Below are positions 53,768 through 61,423 of a stretch of DNA of 64,000 bases, piece by piece. Location of the stretch: positions 191,630 through 255,629 of the forward strand of contig JAKLIW010000004.1 in NCBI GenBank assembly GCA_022709425.1, given 5' to 3'. The DNA comes from a bacterium. Lineage in GTDB: Bacteria; UBP6; UBA1177; JAKLFG01. The position numbers and the translations under genes are program-made. A model generated the notes under the pieces. It was not told where the DNA came from. It ran no database searches and saw only the letters and a list, made by a program, of their open reading frames with translations. Positions within the stretch are counted from its first letter, which is position 1; each line of letters opens with the position of its first letter.

Positions 53768-54666
53768 AAACGGTCAGAAATGTGGCGGGGTCGATCCGCC
53801 AGCGGCTTCTCAATAAGGCGCATGAAGAAAAGCGTTCTTTTCAGGAGATCGCGCAGAGTTTCCTCATGGAGCGTTTTCTCTACCGCCTTTCGCGCTCGAT
53901 ACACAAAGAGCATTTCGTTCTGAAGGGTGCGCTTTTGCTGCGGGTCTGGCAAGCGCCCGAAGCGCGAACGACTATGGATGTCGACCTTCTTGGCCGGATG
54001 ACGAACGAAGAGACGGCGGTCGCCGCGACGATGCGGGAGATAGTGACGGTCGAGGTCGAGCCGGACGGACTTTCTTTTCTTGTCGACGGCATTTCGATAG
54101 AGCGGATAACCGAAGGGGCGGAATATCGGGGTCTGCGTGTTCAAGTACCGGCGCGCCTCGATACGATGCGTCTCTATCTTCAGGTCGATATCGGTTTCGG
54201 GGATAAGGTCTATCCGTCGCCGTGCGACATGGAATACCCGACGATACTGGATCTCCCGGCTCCCGTCGTTCCCTGTTACAGCAGGGAAAGCGCCATAGCC
54301 GAAAAGCTTCATGCCATGTTGACGCATGGTCATCTGAACAGTCGCATGAAAGATTTTCACGATATCTGGTGGCTTTCCCGTTATTTCGATTTTGACGGAG
54401 CCGTTCTTCATGAAGCGATAGTGCGCACGCTGTCGGAACGGGGAGCCGTCATGCCCGAAACGATAGCGGCATTTTCTCCGCGGTTCGTGGAGATGCACCG
54501 GACTCAGTGGCTCGCGTTCCGCAAGCGGATAGCGCCTGCCGAAACGCTCGAAGATCTTTCACAGGTCGTACGATCGGTCGATGCTTTCATCGGGCCGCTC
54601 TTGGAAGCGTGGTCCCGAAAAAGGTCGTTCGTCATGCGTTGGAAGGCGCCCGGTCCTTGGGGGTGA
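53764..54666 (+). CDS. abiEii: AbiEii-type nucleotidyltransferase toxin
   Basis: The 300-residue protein has the AbiEii/MenA nucleotidyltransferase motifs: FVLKGALLLRVW with the following TTMDVDLLG (the D-x-D metal site), and EKLHAMLTHGHLNSRMKDFHDIWWL (the K and D motifs). In type IV systems such enzymes modify tRNA or other targets and stop growth, for example during phage infection. The gene is complete. With abiEi it fills the space between the two 63-base repeats. Confidence 0.93.
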   Translation: MKTVRNVAGSIRQRLLNKAHEEKRSFQEIAQSFLMERFLYRLSRSIHKEHFVLKGALLLRVWQAPEARTTMDVDLLGRMTNEETAVAATMREIVTVEVEPDGLSFLVDGISIERITEGAEYRGLRVQVPARLDTMRLYLQVDIGFGDKVYPSPCDMEYPTILDLPAPVVPCYSRESAIAEKLHAMLTHGHLNSRMKDFHDIWWLSRYFDFDGAVLHEAIVRTLSERGAVMPETIAAFSPRFVEMHRTQWLAFRKRIAPAETLEDLSQVVRSVDAFIGPLLEAWSRKRSFVMRWKAPGPWG

Positions 54667-54675
54667 CCCAAATGA

Positions 54676-54738
54676 TCAGGGCCTCTTGAGGACGAGTTTC
54701 ATCGTCGTGAAGTCCATGCCGAAGCGGGTATCTTCGAG
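54676..54738. repeat. 63-base direct repeat, right copy (islet border)
   Basis: Starts exactly at the stop codon of the minus-strand lipoprotein gene and covers its last 20 codons. It matches 52980-53042 at 61 of 63 positions. The two copies enclose abiEi-abiEii (1.63 kb) and nothing else. Confidence 0.95.
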
Positions 54739-55617
54739 CGAGGTCGAATCGCCCGCCTTATCGCGCACCACCAGATAGAAATTAAGGACGATATCTTTTT
54801 CGTACGGCTTTTCCTTTAATCTTTCAGATATCTTGTGGAGGTCCACCATGATCTCCTTGGTCGCCGGGGTGACGCGGTCGACGCCGAGGTATTCATCGCT
54901 CGGGCAGTCGGCGTCGCAGAACCGGAGGTTGGTCGCCGTGTCGGGGTCCTCGGCGAACTGCCAGCGGTAGACGAGCACATCGTTGCCGTGAGTTTCCGGA
55001 TCGTCCATCTGGGGATCGAGGCCGATATATTCCGGTATCGCATCCTGCGGCAGTTCGAGCATCCCGTCGCGGTCGACGAAGGTCTGCGTCGGCACGCCGT
55101 TGAGCGCATAGACCGCCCGGATACGGATGATATTGGGGTTGAAGTGGGTCGGTGTCTTGGTCACCCGGACCCGTTTGATGATGGAGACCGGCCGTTCATC
55201 GATGGTGACCGACGCGTACATCGGCAGGTCGACCCATCCCTGTTCATCGTACTGCGCCTGCAATTCGGGACTCTGCGCGAGTATCATGCCGACCGTCATC
55301 CCGACGGGGAAGGTGAAGGAGGAGCTGTAGGGGATCCGCAACTGCTCAAGCACCTCGGCCGGTATCTGCGCGAGCGCCGCCTCATCGTTCGGGACGAGCC
55401 AGAGCACGGTGAGATCGCTCGCCTGATCGAATCCCTCGCCGCCGATGAGGAGCCGCGCCGTCGGCCGCGAGTCGAGCGTCAGTTCCGGTTCGCTGACCCG
55501 CATCGCGATGATGCGCGGATCAGGACCGATCTGGTGGTCGGGGAACATCTTCATCGGGTCGTCGCACGCCGCCGTGAAGAACAGAACGACCGGAATAATG
55601 AACCACGCGCACCGCAT
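54676..55617 (-). CDS. Lipoprotein coupled to the TonB-dependent receptor
   Basis: The 313-residue protein has a lipobox signal (LFFTAAC, Cys18) and a beta-rich mature part with early lines such as RPTARLLIGGEGFDQASDLT. I recognise no family. The start shares a base with the receptor stop (TGATG), so the two are made together; it may be a surface-exposed partner of the receptor. Its last 20 codons and stop (54676-54738) are duplicated at 52980-53042 beyond the AbiE pair, meaning the islet was inserted exactly at its 3' end without breaking it. Confidence 0.8.
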   Translation of the reverse strand: MRCAWFIIPVVLFFTAACDDPMKMFPDHQIGPDPRIIAMRVSEPELTLDSRPTARLLIGGEGFDQASDLTVLWLVPNDEAALAQIPAEVLEQLRIPYSSSFTFPVGMTVGMILAQSPELQAQYDEQGWVDLPMYASVTIDERPVSIIKRVRVTKTPTHFNPNIIRIRAVYALNGVPTQTFVDRDGMLELPQDAIPEYIGLDPQMDDPETHGNDVLVYRWQFAEDPDTATNLRFCDADCPSDEYLGVDRVTPATKEIMVDLHKISERLKEKPYEKDIVLNFYLVVRDKAGDSTSLEDTRFGMDFTTMKLVLKRP

Positions 55618-57977
55618 CAGAAATCTCCCTTGAAGCCGATGAACACCATGATGGGAAGGAGTGATACCTTCTCTTTTTGGGTGTAGTCCTTGTTGTAGGC
55701 CCACCCGACGGCGTTCTCCTGATAATAGACATTCTGCACGTCGATGTAGGTCGACAGTATCCACGAATCGAAGAGCCAGTATTTGTCGAGCCGCAGGTCG
55801 AGCTGGTGGCGCAGCGGCATCCGGTCGGGGTTGACCGGGCCGTCGTACTGGGCGATGTACATATCGTTCTCGGCGTCATACATGGTCGGCACGTTGAGCA
55901 GATCGGTGTAGGGGACGCCGGTCTGAAAGTTGAAGCGGCCGCCGAGTTGCCAGTATTTGTTGAATTTGTACGAGGCGACCAGCGTGATGTTGTGGTTGAT
56001 GTCCATGTCGAAGGGGCGCCACGCCGCCGGTCCGCCGTCGGGTCCCATCGCGTCCTTGCGGCGGCTCACCGCGAAACTGTAGGAGACCCAGCCGAAGAAG
56101 TTGTCGGTCATCTTGTGGCGCAGGAGCACCTCGGCGCCGGTCGCGTAGCCGATACCTTTGTTGGCGTAGACGGTCGGATCGGTCGTATCGGTGCGGACGA
56201 TGAGGTCCCAGAACCATTTATAGTAGCCCTGCACGTCGAGGTCGATATTGTCGGTCACCTTGAATTCGACACCGCCGATAAGGTGCATCGAATGTTCGGG
56301 GCTGAGCCCCGGCGTGCCGAACTTCTCGTGCGTCTCGTCGCCGTTGGGAAGCTGTGAATAGACACCGACGGCCCCTTTGAGCGTCCAACGGTCGGCAAGC
56401 TTGTAGCGCAGCATGAAGCGCGGATCGACGAACCCGTGGCCGTTCTGCTGGTCCCACATCGCGGCGATGCCGGGCGACATGATGAGGTTCCCCGCCGTGA
56501 TGGTCTGCATGACCCAGATCGACGGCGCGAAGTAGCCCCGCAGTTTGTCGTCGGTGATCTCGACGCCGAAGGGATTGTAGCTGACCTCGCCCTCCTTGGG
56601 CGGCGCGAAGAAGTCGGCGTTCATGTCGTACAGCCCGCCCGAAAGGCGCAGTCCGGCATGGATGGTGTTCATCTCGTTCAGCCGCCAGCTGATCTTCTCG
56701 TAGAGGCCGAACTGGTAGTTGACGATGCCGAGATGGGCGCGCGGTCCCATGCCGCCGTCGAAGCTGTTGCGGACAAACAGCGGCGAGAGGAGCGAGGTGA
56801 AATTCTCGGTCTTGTAGGTCCACTCGGCAAGCAGTTCGTAGAAACTGAGATCGAGGTTGAAATAGTTGCTGAAGCGGGCCGAAACGCCGTCGTCCTTGGT
56901 GGTCAGCCGCGTTCCGTCTATCGATGAGATATGCATGATCTTCAGTTTATTGTTCTTCGAGAACTGGTGGACCCACTGCACCGACCAGTCGTAGTAGAAC
57001 GGGTAGGTGACGAAGTTCGCCGCCTCGAAGATACCGAGTTTCTGGGCGAGCATGAGGTAGAGATCGATGAAGCCGCGCTTGAAGGATATCGCGATGCTGT
57101 CCTTGTCGCCGATGGGCCCTTCGGCCATCGCCGATGTGGAAAAGAGGCTCAGGTTGGCGTAGCCGCCCCAGCGGTCGGTGCGCGGGTCGCGGAGATTGAG
57201 TTTCACCACGCCGCCCAGTCCGCTCACAAATTCCGGGGCGTAGCCGCCGGCGTAGAAATCGACCGATTCGACCAGCTCCGGATCGATGACCGATTCGAGC
57301 CCGCCGAAGTGATACATGAAGGGTATCCACTGGTCGTTGACGCGGTAGATGCTGTCCTCCGGGGCCGACCCGCGGATGACCAGACCCGAGCCGAAGCCGT
57401 TGAAGACCGACAGACTGTTGACCCCCGGCAGGTTGGTTATGACGCGCAGGACATCGCGGTTGGTCCCCGGCACGGCGGTCGCTTCCTGTACCGTGATGCG
57501 CTGGGCCGACACATCGCCGGTGACGCGCTTCTCGCGCACCACGACCTGATAGGGGTTGATGACGATGGGCTCGACGCGGAAGGTGAGTTCCAGTTTCTCG
57601 TTCGCGTTGACCGTTATCTTCGTCTCGAACCGTTCGTAGCCGACCACCGCGACGATGACGCTATATTCGCCCGGCGCGAGTTCGGTGGAGAATTCGCCCT
57701 GCTTGTTGGTGCGGACCTCCTGCTGGGTCTCACCCAATACGATAAAGAATGTCGCGCGCGAGAGGGGCTTGCGGGTGCCGCGCTCCAGCACCAGTCCTGA
57801 CACCGCGGACAGCTGCGGCGCCGCTTCGGCGGGAGCCGCTTCGACCGCTTCGGCCGGCTTCTCGATGACGATCTCGTTCACGATGGTCTGCCCGCTCTGC
57901 GGATCCGCGGGGGCCTCCTGTGCCGACAGCGTAAGGACAACGAACAGCAGCGTCAGGATGGTGAAAGGGCTCCGCAT
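55617..57977 (-). CDS. TonB-dependent outer-membrane receptor with carboxypeptidase-like N-terminal domain
   Basis: The 786-residue protein has a signal peptide (to about residue 20, LTLSAQ). A carboxypeptidase-regulatory-like domain follows (about 50-135, VSGLVLERGTRKPLSRATFF, ELAPGEYSVIVAVVGYERFE). The plug region (about 145-270, TVQEATAVPGTNRDVLRVI, GSGLVIRGSAPEDSIYRVND) and a 22-strand-type barrel complete it. It should import a substrate across the outer membrane with TonB energy. The C-terminal residue is Phe, as usual for barrel proteins (GFKGDF). GGAGGACG precedes the start. Confidence 0.93.
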   Translation of the reverse strand: MRSPFTILTLLFVVLTLSAQEAPADPQSGQTIVNEIVIEKPAEAVEAAPAEAAPQLSAVSGLVLERGTRKPLSRATFFIVLGETQQEVRTNKQGEFSTELAPGEYSVIVAVVGYERFETKITVNANEKLELTFRVEPIVINPYQVVVREKRVTGDVSAQRITVQEATAVPGTNRDVLRVITNLPGVNSLSVFNGFGSGLVIRGSAPEDSIYRVNDQWIPFMYHFGGLESVIDPELVESVDFYAGGYAPEFVSGLGGVVKLNLRDPRTDRWGGYANLSLFSTSAMAEGPIGDKDSIAISFKRGFIDLYLMLAQKLGIFEAANFVTYPFYYDWSVQWVHQFSKNNKLKIMHISSIDGTRLTTKDDGVSARFSNYFNLDLSFYELLAEWTYKTENFTSLLSPLFVRNSFDGGMGPRAHLGIVNYQFGLYEKISWRLNEMNTIHAGLRLSGGLYDMNADFFAPPKEGEVSYNPFGVEITDDKLRGYFAPSIWVMQTITAGNLIMSPGIAAMWDQQNGHGFVDPRFMLRYKLADRWTLKGAVGVYSQLPNGDETHEKFGTPGLSPEHSMHLIGGVEFKVTDNIDLDVQGYYKWFWDLIVRTDTTDPTVYANKGIGYATGAEVLLRHKMTDNFFGWVSYSFAVSRRKDAMGPDGGPAAWRPFDMDINHNITLVASYKFNKYWQLGGRFNFQTGVPYTDLLNVPTMYDAENDMYIAQYDGPVNPDRMPLRHQLDLRLDKYWLFDSWILSTYIDVQNVYYQENAVGWAYNKDYTQKEKVSLLPIMVFIGFKGDF

Positions 57978-57994
57978 CGTCCTCCGGCCGTGGT

Positions 57995-58023
57995 GGGGTC
58001 AGGCGCACTAGTTGCCTGACCCC
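57995..58023. repeat. GGGGTCAGGC palindrome upstream of rpsT
   Basis: Perfect 10-bp arms GGGGTCAGGC (57995-58004) and GCCTGACCCC (58014-58023) with a 9-base loop, lying between the divergent receptor and rpsT genes. The GGGGTCAG core is shared with the tandem repeat at 12783-12836. It resembles a REP-type element more than an operator. Confidence 0.8.
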
Positions 58024-58065
58024 TTTAGCATGAATCGTGGCGCGAATCAAGAGGTGTGATAAAAC

Positions 58066-58093
58066 TTGACAGTGTCCGGTTTTTACATATAAA
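58066..58093 (+). promoter_or_regulatory. Promoter of rpsT
   Basis: TTGACA at 58066-58071, 16-base spacer, TATAAA at 58088-58093; 50 bases before the TTG start. Confidence 0.8.
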
Positions 58094-58143
58094 AGGGACT
58101 GTTTTTGGGCTTTTTGAAGATAAGAGTTTAGAAGGAGGACATT

Positions 58144-58440
58144 TTGGCTCACCACAAGTCTGCGAAAAAACGGATCAAAACCAACGAGAAACGGAGACTC
58201 TATAACCGCTCGGTGAAGTCCCGCGTCAAGACCTACATCCGTCATTTCTCCGAGATAGTCGAGATGGCGGCCGACGACTTGCAGAACCTCGACAAGTACA
58301 AAGCGGACGCGCAGGCGAAGCTTCGCACCGCCGTTTCCGAACTGCAGAAGGCGGTCTCCAAGGGGATCCTGAACCGCAACACCGCGGGCCGCAAGGTCGG
58401 CAGACTCACGGTCCACTTCGGCAAGCTTTTCAAAGCCTGA
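58144..58440 (+). CDS. rpsT: 30S ribosomal protein S20
   Basis: The 98-residue protein is a complete S20, a basic helical protein bound deep in 16S rRNA: HHKSAKKRIKTNEKRRLYNR at the N-terminus, SRVKTYIRHF in the middle, and the C-terminal KGILNRNTAGRKVGRLT. The start is TTG at 58144, six bases after AAGGAGG. A TTG start is typical of S20 in enterobacteria, where it limits and autoregulates synthesis. hutI starts 3 bases after its stop. Confidence 0.96.
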   Translation: MAHHKSAKKRIKTNEKRRLYNRSVKSRVKTYIRHFSEIVEMAADDLQNLDKYKADAQAKLRTAVSELQKAVSKGILNRNTAGRKVGRLTVHFGKLFKA

Positions 58441-58442
58441 AA

Positions 58443-59720
58443 GTGCACGCGACCCGGGCATATTCCCTCATCCTCACCGACATCGGTCAGATATTCACGG
58501 CACCGCTCAATGATCCCGTCCGTACGGGCACTGGTCTGTGCATAGCGGCCGATGAACAGGGGACCATCGCCTTTGTCGGCACGATGGCCGACTTTGCCAA
58601 GAGCGAGCCGGGTTACGAGACGCGGCACAAGAATGCCGTTGTCAGCGCCGAAGGGCGCGCCGTCTGGCCGGGACTCGTCGATAGCCACACCCATATCGTC
58701 TATGCCGGTACCCGCGAAGAGGAATTCGCGCAGAAGTCGCGCGGCGCCTCGTATGCCGAGATAGCGGCGGCGGGCGGCGGGATACTGAATTCGGCGGCGA
58801 AGACCCGCGCGGCCTCTGCCGACGAACTGTACCGCGACGCGAAGAAGCGCCTGCTCCAAGTTGCCGCCTACGGCATCACCACCGTCGAGATAAAGTCGGG
58901 CTACGCGCTCGATACGGCGGGGGAGCTCAAGATACTCGAGGTCGTCGCGCGGCTGAAGAAAGAACTGCCTATCGAGATAGTGCCCACCTTCCTCGGGGCG
59001 CACGCCTATCCGGCGCAGTTCAAAAGCGATCACGACGGCTATTTGTCGGTTCTGTGCGACGAGATGCTGCCGGAGGTGAGGCGGCGCGGACTTGCCGAAT
59101 TCGTCGATGTATTCTGCGAGGAGGGTTTCTTCTCGCTGGCGGAGACCGAACGGGTCCTGCGGCGGGCGCACGATCTGGGGCTTGGCCTTAAACTGCACGC
59201 CGATCAGTTCCACGCGCTCGGCGGCACCGAGCTTGCGGCGCGGATGGGGGCGGCGTCGGTCGATCATCTCGAAGAGGTGACCGACGAAGCGATAGCGCTC
59301 ATGGCGCGGCACGGCACCGTCGCGGGCGTTCTGCCGATAACCTCGGTCTTTTCGCGTCTGCCGTTCGCTCCGGCCAAGAAGATGATCGATGCCGGGGTGC
59401 GGGTGGCGCTCGCCACCGATTTCAATCCCGGTTCCTGCATGTGCGGATTCCTGCCGCTCGCGGCGAGTCTCGGGGCGACCCAGCTCGTTCTGCCGGTGGA
59501 AGATGCCCTGCGCGGCGTGACGCTTCACGGCGCCGCGTCGGTGCGGCGCGAAGCACGGAAGGGGAGTATCGAGGTGGGCAAGGATGCCGATATCGTCGTC
59601 ATGGAAAGTTCTTCGTGGATATATCCGCTTTATCACTTCGCCCACAACCATGTGCGGCAGATATTCATCGGCGGCCGTCCTTTCGATCCGGCGGCCCTGC
59701 TCGCGGAGGGAACGGTATGA
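58443..59720 (+). CDS. hutI: Imidazolonepropionase
   Basis: Hydrolyses imidazolonepropionate to formiminoglutamate in histidine breakdown. The 425-residue amidohydrolase has the metal motif GLVDSHTHIVYAG, TREEEFAQKSRGASYAEIAA, EIKSGYAL, HADQFHALGG, and ATDFNPGSCMCG. Length matches HutI. The GTG start lacks its own ribosome site and lies 2 bases after the rpsT stop, so translation may depend on ribosomes ending there. No hutH, hutU or hutG is nearby. Confidence 0.95.
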   Translation: MHATRAYSLILTDIGQIFTAPLNDPVRTGTGLCIAADEQGTIAFVGTMADFAKSEPGYETRHKNAVVSAEGRAVWPGLVDSHTHIVYAGTREEEFAQKSRGASYAEIAAAGGGILNSAAKTRAASADELYRDAKKRLLQVAAYGITTVEIKSGYALDTAGELKILEVVARLKKELPIEIVPTFLGAHAYPAQFKSDHDGYLSVLCDEMLPEVRRRGLAEFVDVFCEEGFFSLAETERVLRRAHDLGLGLKLHADQFHALGGTELAARMGAASVDHLEEVTDEAIALMARHGTVAGVLPITSVFSRLPFAPAKKMIDAGVRVALATDFNPGSCMCGFLPLAASLGATQLVLPVEDALRGVTLHGAASVRREARKGSIEVGKDADIVVMESSSWIYPLYHFAHNHVRQIFIGGRPFDPAALLAEGTV

Positions 59721-60634
59721 AACGGCTTTTACTCACGCTCCTTGCGCTTGCCCTGTTCCTGCTCGGCTGTTCCGGCAAGGGAGATAAGCCGGTAGAGAGC
59801 CGGTGGCGCGTCCTTGATACGGTCGAATACCAGCCCGACATCGACGAAGGGAAGCTCTACGTCTCGCTCGACGAGTTCGAGAAGTTGCTCTTCGCGCCGC
59901 TGTTCTACTTCGAGAAGGATGCGGCGGTGCGTGGCTTTTCGCAGGAGCTGACCTACAATACCGAAAGCGTGGTTGATACGGTGCCGCGTAAGCTGGAACT
60001 GGCCGAGAAGGTGACCTACGGTCGTGACGACAAGAACGATTTCCATCTCGCCTATATCAACGAGCGCAACGAAGGGTGGAACCTCCTCTGGAAAGAGGGC
60101 TTCCTTTACAAGAAACTGCTCGGTGGCGACTATGTCCGCACCTACAGCACCGGCGAACATACTTTTTATAAAGAGACGCTGTTCCGGTCGATACCCGACC
60201 TCTACGCGATATTCCGCACCCATGCCGAGATATCGTCGTCCGGCGGCGGCGACCGCCATGTGGTGGTCCGCTTCTCCGACAAAGAGGTGCCGCGCGGCGC
60301 CCTGCCGCCCAAACGTTATCTGCAGAGCAGTTACGGCGTGGAGGAGATGAACAACGACAAGCTCATCCAGACGCTCGCCGGTAAGAAATTCAAGAATATC
60401 GGCGGTACGCTCGATGCCGTGGTGACGCCCGATCTGAAGGTGAAGCGGCTGACGCTCGACCTCAAGTTCACCATTGCCGATCAAGAGGTGTCGTTCACGG
60501 TGCGCGGCGAAAGAAGCCTTTCCGACAAACCGCTCCTTGAGGTCGCGATACCCGCATTCTCGCGCGAATACCATCGTCGCTCGTTCGACGCAGGGAAGAA
60601 TATAATGGAGGAGAAATCGAATGACCCTAAATGA
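59717..60634 (+). CDS. Lipoprotein of unknown function
   Basis: The 305-residue protein begins MKRLLLTLLALALFLLGCSG (lipobox Cys18). The mature part, beta-rich with FEKLLFAPLFYFEKDAAVRG and TPDLKVKRLTLDLKFTIADQ, resembles a periplasmic lipid- or protein-binding fold, but I can name no family. It is coupled at both ends: ATGA overlap with hutI and a 14-base overlap with rsfS. Confidence 0.75.
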   Translation: MKRLLLTLLALALFLLGCSGKGDKPVESRWRVLDTVEYQPDIDEGKLYVSLDEFEKLLFAPLFYFEKDAAVRGFSQELTYNTESVVDTVPRKLELAEKVTYGRDDKNDFHLAYINERNEGWNLLWKEGFLYKKLLGGDYVRTYSTGEHTFYKETLFRSIPDLYAIFRTHAEISSSGGGDRHVVVRFSDKEVPRGALPPKRYLQSSYGVEEMNNDKLIQTLAGKKFKNIGGTLDAVVTPDLKVKRLTLDLKFTIADQEVSFTVRGERSLSDKPLLEVAIPAFSREYHRRSFDAGKNIMEEKSNDPK

Positions 60635-60989
60635 TGTGGCCCGCAAACTGCACACCGTGGTGACGGCGCTTGATGAAAAGAAAGCGGTGAACATGGCGGT
60701 ACTGCACATCGACAGTCCATCGGGCTACACCGACTATATGATCTTCGTCACCGGCACCTCCATCCAGCACAACAAAACGCTGGCCGACAACACCCTGCGT
60801 CTGCTCAAGGACGAGGGGTTCGGCCGCTACTATGCCGAGGGTGAGCAGAACGCCCGCTGGATATTGCTCGACGCCGGGAGCGTCATCGTCCAGATCATGC
60901 TCGACGAGATGCGCGACTACTATGACCTTGAATCGATCTGGGGAGACGCCCCGCGTCTGGACATCAAGGAGATACTGAAAAACAAATGA
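60621..60989 (+). CDS. rsfS: Ribosome silencing factor
   Basis: The 122-residue protein is RsfS (YbeB/Iojap), which binds ribosomal protein L14 and blocks subunit joining in poor growth. Signs are DSPSGYTDYMIFVTGTS, the segment GEQNARWILLDAGSVIVQIM, and YYDLESIWGDAPRLD. Length is typical. It overlaps rlmH by four bases; the rsfS-rlmH pair is a common order in bacteria. Confidence 0.96.
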   Translation: MTLNDVARKLHTVVTALDEKKAVNMAVLHIDSPSGYTDYMIFVTGTSIQHNKTLADNTLRLLKDEGFGRYYAEGEQNARWILLDAGSVIVQIMLDEMRDYYDLESIWGDAPRLDIKEILKNK

Positions 60990-61423
60990 AGATATCCATC
61001 GTCGCGGTCGGCAGGCTCAAGGAGGCCGGCGGCTTCCGCGAGATGGAGCAGTTCTACCGCGGCCGCATAGAGCCTTTCTCAAAACTTGCTATCATCGAAC
61101 TGAAAGAGGGGAAGAGCGTCGCCGAGGATACCGCGCAGCTGGTAAAGCGCCTCCCCGCCGGAGCGTTCGTTGTCGCGCTGCGGGAAGAGGGGAAACGGCT
61201 TGACAGCAAAGCCTTCGCCGAACTTCTGCGCAAACAGCGCGACGCCGCGCGCGAGGTGACGCTGGTCATCGGCGGCGCCTACGGTTTCCATGATGTCGGC
61301 GAACAGGTCGCCCTTTCCATCGCGCCGTGGACCCTCAACCATATGCTGGCGCGGGTCGTCCTGCTGGAACAGATATATCGCGGCCTTTCCCTCCTGTCGG
61401 GAGGCAAGTATCACCATGAGTGA
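60986..61423 (+). CDS. rlmH: 23S rRNA (pseudouridine1915-N3)-methyltransferase RlmH
   Basis: The 145-residue SPOUT methyltransferase methylates pseudouridine 1915 of 23S rRNA in assembled ribosomes. VIGGAYGFHD and the C-terminal VVLLEQIYRGLSLLSGGKYHH form the knotted SAM site, with the terminal Y-H-x characteristic of RlmH. It overlaps the following ligase gene by 8 bases. Confidence 0.97.
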   Translation: MKISIVAVGRLKEAGGFREMEQFYRGRIEPFSKLAIIELKEGKSVAEDTAQLVKRLPAGAFVVALREEGKRLDSKAFAELLRKQRDAAREVTLVIGGAYGFHDVGEQVALSIAPWTLNHMLARVVLLEQIYRGLSLLSGGKYHHE

